Positions 1-5,088 of a stretch of DNA of 6,361 bases are shown piece by piece (within the stretch, counting starts at the first letter, position 1; each line of letters begins with the position of its first letter). Source of the DNA: Betaproteobacteria bacterium (GTDB lineage: Bacteria > Pseudomonadota > Gammaproteobacteria > Burkholderiales > Burkholderiaceae_C). The notes under the pieces are model-generated. The model saw only the letters and a program-made list of their open reading frames with translations, searched no databases and had not been told where the DNA came from. Position numbers and translations under genes: made by a program. The stretch is from assembly GCA_009922295.1 (NCBI GenBank), contig RFWA01000144.1, positions 1 through 6,361 of the forward strand, in the 5' to 3' direction.

Positions 1-1
1 C

Positions 2-493
2 GAAATTGGCCATGTGTTTTACCTGGGCACCAAGTACAGCCAGGCCATGAATGCCACTTTTCTTGATGTGAACGGCAAACCGCAGTTCATGGAAATGGGC
101 TGCTATGGCATTGGCATCACCCGGCTGCCGGCGGCCGCCATTGAGCAGAACCATGATGCACGCGGCATCATCTGGCCTGATGCCCTGGCGCCGTTCACCG
201 TGGTGCTGTGCCCGATCAGCCCTGACCGTTTCCCCGACGTCAAGGCCGCGGCCGATGGGCTCTATGCCCAGTTGATGGCCATGGGTGTTGACGTCATTCT
301 GGATGACCGCGGCGAGCGCCCGGGTGCCATGTTCGCTGATTGGGAGCTGATTGGCGTGCCGCACCGCGTGACCCTGGGCGACCGGGGCCTGAAGGCCGGT
401 GAGGTCGAGTACCAGCACCGGCGTGACGCCGCAGCGACGGCAGTGCCACTGGCTGACATTGCGGCCCTGCTCAGCGCGCGTCTGGCGGTCTGA
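2..493 (+). CDS. proS: Prolyl-tRNA synthetase, C-terminal part (5' end outside window)
   Basis: ProS charges tRNA-Pro with proline in the cytoplasm. The visible 163 residues read in frame from base 2; the GTG at base 14 is an internal Val codon, not a start. The fragment opens at EIGHVFYLGTKYS, followed by the class II motif 3 region MGCYGIGITR with its arginine at fragment residue 41, then AAAIEQNHDARGIIWP. The anticodon-binding (HGTP) domain follows from about residue 60, with LDDRGERPGAMFADWELIGVPH as its clearest block. This is the bacterial long-type ProS pattern; about 400 residues, including motifs 1 and 2 and the editing insert, lie upstream of the window. The stop is TGA at 491-493. 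The next gene starts 36 bases later in the same frame. The identification is very secure from family knowledge; nothing in the fragment looks damaged. Confidence 0.97.
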   Translation, partial: EIGHVFYLGTKYSQAMNATFLDVNGKPQFMEMGCYGIGITRLPAAAIEQNHDARGIIWPDALAPFTVVLCPISPDRFPDVKAAADGLYAQLMAMGVDVILDDRGERPGAMFADWELIGVPHRVTLGDRGLKAGEVEYQHRRDAAATAVPLADIAALLSARLAV

Positions 494-529
494 CCCTGGT
501 CGTGGCCAGCCTGCCAGTTTCAAGGCGTT

Positions 530-994
530 TTGGCCTCTTGGCCAGATTTCGCGGACAGCGCCGATCGGCTCAATTACCAGCGTTGGCTGGGCGCCATGAG
601 TGAGCGCCTGAAAAAGCAGAAGCCCGACTTTGATGTGCGCAAGGAGTTTTTACAGACTCTGTGGTACGAAAGCCGCCGAGCCGGGTTGGAGCCAGCGTTA
701 GTCTTGGCGCTGGTTCAGGTGGAAAGTAACTTTCGCAAGCATGCCGTGTCAAGCGCTGGCGCCCGAGGCTATATGCAAGTCATGCCCTTCTGGATGCGGG
801 TCTTGGGTAACGGCGATACCGGGAGGCTGTTCCACTTGCAGACCAATTTGCGCTTTGGCTGCGTGATCCTGCGACATTACCTTGATCTGGAGCGGGGCGA
901 CCTGTTTATGGCATTGGGACGCTACAACGGCTCGCGTGGCCAAGCGCCTTACCCGAGCGCCGTGCTAGCGACCAAAAGCCGCTGGTTGCCTTGA
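530..994 (+). CDS. Lytic transglycosylase SLT domain protein, N-terminally truncated (no signal peptide)
   Basis: Family members cleave the glycan strands of peptidoglycan in the periplasm. The catalytic core is complete: VQVESNF with likely catalytic Glu65, then SSAGARGYMQVMP (residues 74-86), then the ALGRYNGSRG block (residues 128-137, equivalent to the AYNAG motif). The homologous region appears to begin only around residue 8. Proteins of this type normally start with a signal peptide and a linker, but here the proS stop codon at 491-493 lies in the same frame just upstream. The only starts available are TTG at 530 and ATG at 596, neither with a good ribosome binding site (AAGG at 522-525 is only 4 bases from the TTG). 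As read, the enzyme would stay in the cytoplasm. It may be a decaying gene, or the 5' end may have been lost by deletion or frameshift. The 154-residue product ends at RWLP. Domain call is sure; the start and functionality are not. Confidence 0.82.
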   Translation: MASWPDFADSADRLNYQRWLGAMSERLKKQKPDFDVRKEFLQTLWYESRRAGLEPALVLALVQVESNFRKHAVSSAGARGYMQVMPFWMRVLGNGDTGRLFHLQTNLRFGCVILRHYLDLERGDLFMALGRYNGSRGQAPYPSAVLATKSRWLP

Positions 995-997
995 CTT

Positions 998-1019
998 GGC
1001 CCGCAGTGCATGGCGGGCC
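998..1019. terminator. Stem-loop between convergent genes, possible bidirectional terminator
   Basis: A perfect 7-bp inverted repeat, GGCCCGC (998-1004) and GCGGGCC (1013-1019) with an 8-base loop, sits between the convergent transglycosylase stop (994) and grxD stop (1026-1028). Its position suits a terminator serving both strands. Neither side is followed by a T-run, so it is not a textbook intrinsic terminator; it could instead protect 3' ends or just slow polymerase. Confidence 0.4.
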
Positions 1020-1025
1020 GGGACT

Positions 1026-1352
1026 TCAGGCGGCTTTGCCAGTCAGCACCTGCTGCAGTTCGCCGCTTTCATACATCTCCGTCATGATGTCGGAGCCGCC
1101 AATGAACTCGCCTTTGACGTAGAGCTGCGGGATGGTAGGCCAATTGCTGTAGTCCTTGATGCCGGCCCGAATGGCGGGGTCTTCCAGCACGTTGACGGTC
1201 GTGACGGCCTTGGCATCAACGCCGCAGGCCTTCAGGATCTGGATCGCCCGACCCGAGAAGCCACACTGCGGGAAATTGGCGTTGCCTTTCATGAACAGCA
1301 GCACTTCGCTGGATTTGACGAGTTGGTCAATACGTTGTTGGGTGTCACTCAT
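1026..1352 (-). CDS. grxD: Monothiol glutaredoxin of the Grx4 (CGFS) type
   Basis: CGFS glutaredoxins bind and transfer [2Fe-2S] clusters using glutathione, often with BolA-type partners, in the cytoplasm. The 108-residue product is the usual length for the single-domain bacterial form. Visible features are MKGNANFPQCGFSG with the active-site Cys30 of CGFS, Lys22 just before it (glutathione contact in the family), WPTIPQLYV (71-79) with the cis-Pro TIP motif, and GGSD (85-88). A second Cys43 lies in KACG. The start ATG (1350-1352) has a clear GGAG Shine-Dalgarno sequence 7 bases upstream. It is the last gene of the minus-strand hemA-prfA-prmC-grxD cluster, 35 bases after the prmC stop, and is probably co-transcribed with it. 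It converges on the transglycosylase gene. Confidence 0.97.
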   Translation of the reverse strand: MSDTQQRIDQLVKSSEVLLFMKGNANFPQCGFSGRAIQILKACGVDAKAVTTVNVLEDPAIRAGIKDYSNWPTIPQLYVKGEFIGGSDIMTEMYESGELQQVLTGKAA

Positions 1353-1359
1353 GCTGGGG

Positions 1360-1363
1360 CTCC
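1360..1363 (-). promoter_or_regulatory. Ribosome binding site of grxD
   Basis: GGAG on the minus strand, 7 bases before the grxD ATG at 1352. It is the clearest Shine-Dalgarno sequence in the cluster and fixes the start. The surrounding 35-base gap after prmC is AT-rich, unlike the neighbouring genes, but I see no convincing promoter pair in it. Confidence 0.75.
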
Positions 1364-1387
1364 AAAAATAACAATGTCCCTATTATT

Positions 1388-2287
1388 TCACCTTGGGGGC
1401 CGATGTGCTGCTGGTGACCCTATTGTTCGAAGGGATGCATGGGCGTGGGGGTGTGGTTCAAGCGACTGTTGTCCGCCGCTGCAGCGCTCGATGCCTGCCA
1501 GATCACGGCGAGACGCGATCTTACAAAAGCCGGCGACGGCCAGCAACTCGCGAACGGCCACTGCCTGCTTGTGCCCGTGCTCCAGAAGCAAACTCCCGCC
1601 AGGGTACAAGTGGCCGAGTGCGCTGGCGATGATGGTGCTTAAATCTTGTAGGCCGTCCGGGCCGGCGGTAAGCGCCTGCAGTGGCTCATGCGCCAGCGCT
1701 GACAAGTGAGGGTCGGCGTCAGCCACATAGGGTGGGTTGGCGACGATCAGGTGGTAGCGCTGGTGGTTGCTGTCCAGCCAGTTGCCCTGCGCGAACGTGA
1801 TGTCCAGGCTCAAGCGTGCCGCATTGCGCCGTGCCACGGCCAGCGCGGCCTCGCTCCAGTCGAGTGCCTGCACCTGTGCCCCTGGCCGCTGGGCCTTGAG
1901 CGCCAGCGCAATTGCGCCGCTGCCAGTGCCCAGGTCGAGCACGCGCAGAGTCTGGTCTGTCGTGGTGGGCAAATGTTCGAGCGCCCACTCCACCAAGATC
2001 TCGGTGTCAGGACGCGGGATGAGTACGCTGGGGTTGACCTCCAGGTCAAGCCCAAAAAACTCACGCCTGCCAATGATGTACGCCAGGGGCTCGCCAGCCG
2101 CCCGGCGTGCTACCAGGGGCGCCAGGTGGCCCTCGGCGGCGGCGGGCAAAGCGTCTGAGTCATGCGCCAGTAGCCAGGCTCTGTCGTGCGCATCCTGGCC
2201 CAGCACATGCAGCAGCAAGAGCTGGGCGTCGAGCCGGTCCATGCCCTGTCCCTGAGCCTGGCTCAGGGCCGTGCCCAGTGTCGTCAT
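1388..2287 (-). CDS. prmC: Peptide chain release factor N5-glutamine methyltransferase
   Basis: PrmC (HemK) methylates the glutamine of the GGQ motif in release factors RF1 and RF2 using S-adenosylmethionine, which speeds peptide release. The 299-residue product has an N-terminal helical substrate-binding domain (about 1-75, with AGEPLAYIIGRREFFGLDL leading into the next domain), SAM motif I VLDLGTGSGA (116-125) and the catalytic NPPY motif (184-187). The RRDLAGIERCSGG block (260-272) marks the usual C-terminus. After it comes an unusual tail of about 27 residues, rich in His, Pro and Ala, that I do not recognise as part of the family. The ATG at 2285-2287 lies 7 bases after the prfA stop, so the two are probably translated from one mRNA; this enzyme's substrate is the product of that neighbour. 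grxD follows 35 bases downstream. Confidence 0.97.
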   Translation of the reverse strand: MTTLGTALSQAQGQGMDRLDAQLLLLHVLGQDAHDRAWLLAHDSDALPAAAEGHLAPLVARRAAGEPLAYIIGRREFFGLDLEVNPSVLIPRPDTEILVEWALEHLPTTTDQTLRVLDLGTGSGAIALALKAQRPGAQVQALDWSEAALAVARRNAARLSLDITFAQGNWLDSNHQRYHLIVANPPYVADADPHLSALAHEPLQALTAGPDGLQDLSTIIASALGHLYPGGSLLLEHGHKQAVAVRELLAVAGFCKIASRRDLAGIERCSGGQQSLEPHPHAHASLRTIGSPAAHRPPR

Positions 2288-2294
2288 CGCCTAC

Positions 2295-3395
2295 TCACCC
2301 CGCCAGTCCCACTTCAAGCTCAGCCAGCTGCTGCGCCGCCTCATAGGCCTGTAGGGCTTGCACCACGTCGTCCAGATCGCCCTCCATGATGGTCAGCAGC
2401 TTGTAGAGGGTGAGGTTGATGCGGTGGTCGGTCAGCCGGCCCTGCGGGAAGTTGTAGGTGCGGATGCGGTCGCTGCGGTCACCGCTGCCGATCAGGCTTT
2501 TGCGCTGGGCGGCGTCGCGTGCTGCGCGCTCAGAGCGGTCTTTTTCCTGAATGCGGGCGGACAAAACTTGCAGGGCTTTGGCTTTGTTGCGGTGCTGGCT
2601 GCGGTCATCCTGGCATTCAGCCACGATGCCCGTGGGGACGTGGGTGATGCGCACCGCCGAGTCTGTCTTGTTGATGTGCTGGCCACCGGCGCCGCTGGCG
2701 CGGTAGGTATCGATGCGCAGGTCGGCCGGGTTGATCTGCACCGCGGTGGCCTCATCCGGCTCGGGCAATACGGCCACCGTACAGGCGCTGGTGTGGATGC
2801 GGCCCTGGGTTTCTGTGGCGGGCACACGCTGCACCCTGTGGCCGCCCGATTCAAACTTGAGCGCGCCGTAGACCTGCACCCCCTCAATCCGCAACACCAG
2901 CTCCTTGTAGCCGCCTAGTTCGCTCAGCGATTCGCTGATGACCTCGGTTTTCCAACCCTGCTTGTCGCAGTAGCGGGTGTACATGCGGGCCAGGTCGCCG
3001 GCAAACAGGGCTGACTCGTCGCCGCCGGTGCCGGCGCGAATCTCGACAAAGGCGTTGCGTGCGTCGTCCGGGTCCTTGGGCAGCAGCATGCGTTGCAGCT
3101 CGTCGTCCAGCACCTGCAGCTCCGCCTGAGCGGCCTCAAGCTCTTCTTGCGCCATGCCGGCCATCTCGGGGTCGTCGGCCGAGCTGCTCAGCATCTCCTG
3201 CGCGCTGGCCAGATCGGCTTCGCGCTGGCCGTAGCGGGCCCAACGGCCAGCCACCGCAGCGACCTCAGTGTGTTCGCGCGACAGGACCAGGAACTGAGCC
3301 ATGTCTTTCATGATGTCTTCGCGCGAGAGCAAAAACTCCAGTTCCCCCAGGCGGTCGGCGTAGCGGGCGAGTTGTTGTCGGAAAAATAGTTTCAC
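2295..3395 (-). CDS. prfA: Peptide chain release factor 1 (RF1)
   Basis: RF1 reads stop codons UAA and UAG in the ribosomal A site and triggers release of the finished protein. The 366-residue product shows the PAT tripeptide (192-194, the PxT codon-reading motif, in RVPATETQGRIHTSA), the GGQ peptidyl-release motif (237-239, in ASGAGGQHINKTDSAVR), and IRTYNFPQGRLTDHRI near residues 311-326. Gln239 is the residue methylated by PrmC, encoded next door. I chose the GTG at 3393-3395, giving MKLFFRQQLARYADRL, because family members begin at this point and the length then fits the usual 360 or so. The frame stays open to 3560, overlapping the hemA end, but that extension is Pro/Arg-rich and unlike RF1. 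No Shine-Dalgarno sequence precedes this GTG. hemA lies 91 bases upstream; prmC follows after 7 bases. Confidence 0.97.
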   Translation of the reverse strand: MKLFFRQQLARYADRLGELEFLLSREDIMKDMAQFLVLSREHTEVAAVAGRWARYGQREADLASAQEMLSSSADDPEMAGMAQEELEAAQAELQVLDDELQRMLLPKDPDDARNAFVEIRAGTGGDESALFAGDLARMYTRYCDKQGWKTEVISESLSELGGYKELVLRIEGVQVYGALKFESGGHRVQRVPATETQGRIHTSACTVAVLPEPDEATAVQINPADLRIDTYRASGAGGQHINKTDSAVRITHVPTGIVAECQDDRSQHRNKAKALQVLSARIQEKDRSERAARDAAQRKSLIGSGDRSDRIRTYNFPQGRLTDHRINLTLYKLLTIMEGDLDDVVQALQAYEAAQQLAELEVGLAG

Positions 3396-3425
3396 GGTCG
3401 GACGGGGCGGTGATGGCTTCGGGGG

Positions 3426-3444
3426 CGGCTGCAAAGTGCAGCCG
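3426..3444 (-). other. Hairpin in the hemA-prfA intergenic leader
   Basis: A perfect 8-bp inverted repeat with a 3-base loop: CGGCTGCA at 3426-3433 and TGCAGCCG at 3437-3444. On the minus strand it lies 42 bases after the hemA stop and 30 bases before the prfA GTG. There is no T-run after it, so it is a poor intrinsic terminator. It could stabilise or attenuate the transcript between the two genes. The structure is directly visible; a role is inference. Confidence 0.5.
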
Positions 3445-3486
3445 GGGGCCAGGGCATTGCCCAGGCATGGGCCGCGGACAGCGTCG

Positions 3487-4746
3487 CTAACGTTCGCGGC
3501 GCAAAAAGAAATGCTGGATCGCCGAGCTCGCGCGTTCGCGGGCCAGTGTGTCACCGGCATGCAGCTCGGCCAGTGCCCCGTGCAGCATTTTTTGCGTCAG
3601 GCCTCGGGACAGCGCCTCCAGCACCGCCTCCACGTTTTCACCCTTGGCCAGCAGCTTGCGCGCCCGGGCAATTTCAGCAGCGCGCCACTCGTCGGCCTGG
3701 GCATTGAGCTGCTGGATCAGTGGCACGGCGTTGCGCTGGTCCACCCAGTGCATGAAACTCTGCACGCCGGCATCCACAATGGCCTCGGCCTGCGCTACGG
3801 CTGCCTGTCGGCTTGCCTGAGCGGTCTGTACCACGCCAGCCAGGTCGTCCACCGTGTACAGGTAGACGTCACCTAGGGCCTTGACTTCGGGTTCGATGTC
3901 ACGCGGCACTGCCAGGTCAACCATGAACATGGGGCGGCGGCGGCGTTGTTTCAGGGCTCGCTCTACGGCCCCCAGGCCAATGATGGGCAGGGTGCTGGCG
4001 GTGCAGCTGACAACCGCGTCAAATTCATGCAGCCGTGCGGGCACTTCAGCCAGGTGCATCACCTCCCCGCCGAACCGACTTGCCAGTTTTTCGCCGCGCT
4101 CCAGCGTGCGGTTGGCAATCACCATGCGTTTGGGGCTTTTGGCGGCGAAGTGGGTGGCGCACAGCTCGATCATCTCGCCCGCGCCCACAAACAGGATATT
4201 GACTTTGCCCAAGTCTTCAAACAACTGGCCTGAGAGGCGCACAGCCGCTGCTGCCATGCTGATAGAGTGGGCCCCGATCTCGGTCGAGCTTCGCACTTCT
4301 TTGGCCACTGCAAAAGAGCGCTGAAACATCTGGCTCAGGGTACTGCCCAGGGTCCCCGCGGCCTCGGCGGCACGCACCGCGTCTTTGAACTGACCCAAGA
4401 TTTGCGGCTCGCCCAGCACCATGGAGTCGAGCCCGCTGGCCACCCGAAAGGCGTGCCGTGCGGCTTGTCCATCTTCCAGAGTGTAGGCGTGGGAGCGAAG
4501 CGTGGCGGGCGACACGCCGCCGGACTGGGCCAGCCAGTCCAGGGTGCGCTCCAACTCGGGCTGCTCGCCGGCGCAGTAAATCTCGGTGCGGTTGCAGGTG
4601 GAGATGAGCGCCGCCTCGGGAGGGCGCGACAAGGAGCGGCGCAGGGCCAGCAGGGTAGGCTCAATCTGCTCGATCGCAAAGGCGAAGCGGCCACGCAAAT
4701 CAAGCGGCGCGGTGGTGTGGTTTAGCCCAAGGGCCCAGACTGGCAT
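3487..4746 (-). CDS. hemA: Glutamyl-tRNA reductase
   Basis: HemA reduces glutamyl-tRNA(Glu) to glutamate-1-semialdehyde with NADPH, the first committed step of tetrapyrrole synthesis by the C5 pathway. The 419-residue product has the full family plan: N-terminal catalytic domain with VWALGLNHTTAPLDLR (3-18) and the active-site Cys51 in STCNRTE, then GLDSMVLGEPQILGQFKDA (105-123), the NADPH-binding fold with VGAGEM (187-192) and ANRT (211-214), MVDLAVPRDIEP (275-286), and an Ala-rich helical dimerisation domain from about 305. The ATG at 4744-4746 matches the usual N-terminus. No Shine-Dalgarno sequence precedes it; instead a perfect TATAAT ends 6 bases upstream. It heads the minus-strand cluster with prfA, prmC and grxD, and is divergent from a small membrane protein gene. 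Stop codon TAG at 3487-3489. Confidence 0.98.
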   Translation of the reverse strand: MPVWALGLNHTTAPLDLRGRFAFAIEQIEPTLLALRRSLSRPPEAALISTCNRTEIYCAGEQPELERTLDWLAQSGGVSPATLRSHAYTLEDGQAARHAFRVASGLDSMVLGEPQILGQFKDAVRAAEAAGTLGSTLSQMFQRSFAVAKEVRSSTEIGAHSISMAAAAVRLSGQLFEDLGKVNILFVGAGEMIELCATHFAAKSPKRMVIANRTLERGEKLASRFGGEVMHLAEVPARLHEFDAVVSCTASTLPIIGLGAVERALKQRRRRPMFMVDLAVPRDIEPEVKALGDVYLYTVDDLAGVVQTAQASRQAAVAQAEAIVDAGVQSFMHWVDQRNAVPLIQQLNAQADEWRAAEIARARKLLAKGENVEAVLEALSRGLTQKMLHGALAELHAGDTLARERASSAIQHFFLRRER

Positions 4747-4752
4747 GGCCGG

Positions 4753-4780
4753 ATTATAAAATCAGGCGGTGTCGCATCCA
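4753..4780 (-). promoter_or_regulatory. Putative hemA promoter with perfect -10 box close to the start codon
   Basis: On the minus strand a perfect TATAAT (4758 to 4753) ends 6 bases before the hemA ATG. A weak -35-like TGGATG (4780-4775) lies 16 bases upstream. If this box is used, transcription would begin at or next to the A of the ATG. A second -10-like TATAAA lies at 4789-4784, which would give a leader of about 30 bases. The intergenic region is only 60 bases and must also hold the promoter for the divergent gene. Confidence 0.5.
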
Positions 4781-4806
4781 CCATTTATACAAAGGTTTCA
4801 CGGCTA

Positions 4807-5085
4807 ATGGGCCCTGTAGCCGCTCTCACCCACCTGTTGAACTTTGCCGCACCAGCACTCAGCCTGGCATTGCTGTTCACACTGGCAGCACAATTCTTTA
4901 TGAAAAAAAGGCCGTCAGCCCTTACCCTGCCTACACAGTTAGCTATTAATATCATAGCGAGTGTCGTTGTAATGGCACTGGGCTTATGGCTCACAGGCCG
5001 GGACGGCAAGATGGTCAGCTACGCCGCCATGGCGGTGGCCTGCGCCACCAGCCAGTGGCTGATGGCACGGGGCTGGCAAGCTTAG
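4807..5085 (+). CDS. Small hypothetical membrane protein, three predicted helices
   Basis: I do not recognise this 92-residue protein as a named family. Three hydrophobic stretches suit membrane helices: residues about 9-31, 45-62 and 69-86. Between the first two is a basic loop MKKRPS (32-37), and between the last two a short TGRDGK loop. By the positive-inside rule both loops carry basic charge, so topology is unclear. There is no signal peptidase site, enzyme motif or Cys pair. The ATG at 4807 has AAAGG at 4791-4795, 11 bases away, a somewhat long spacing. The gene is divergent from hemA, sharing a 60-base intergenic region, and ends 3 bases before the convergent potF stop. Its middle part is more AT-rich than the neighbours and holds a run of seven A's (4903-4909). 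The intact frame, hydrophobic pattern and position make it a likely real gene; function is unknown. Confidence 0.78.
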   Translation: MGPVAALTHLLNFAAPALSLALLFTLAAQFFMKKRPSALTLPTQLAINIIASVVVMALGLWLTGRDGKMVSYAAMAVACATSQWLMARGWQA

Positions 5086-5088
5086 CGC

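Noticed and set aside
14..16. GTG as a start codon for the first gene
   Set aside because: The frame is open to the window edge and the preceding residues EIGH match ProS, so the GTG is an internal Val codon.
996..1709. Long + strand open frame of 237 codons
   Set aside because: It lies opposite grxD and prmC, both secure by family motifs. Long antisense frames are common in high-GC DNA, and its translation shows no recognisable domain.
1706..2255. Several + strand open frames opposite prmC
   Set aside because: They are shadows of prmC codon structure and lack ribosome sites or known motifs.
3396..3560. In-frame 55-residue N-terminal extension of prfA
   Set aside because: It overlaps the hemA 3' end, is Pro/Arg-rich and unlike RF1. 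The family N-terminus begins at the GTG at 3395.
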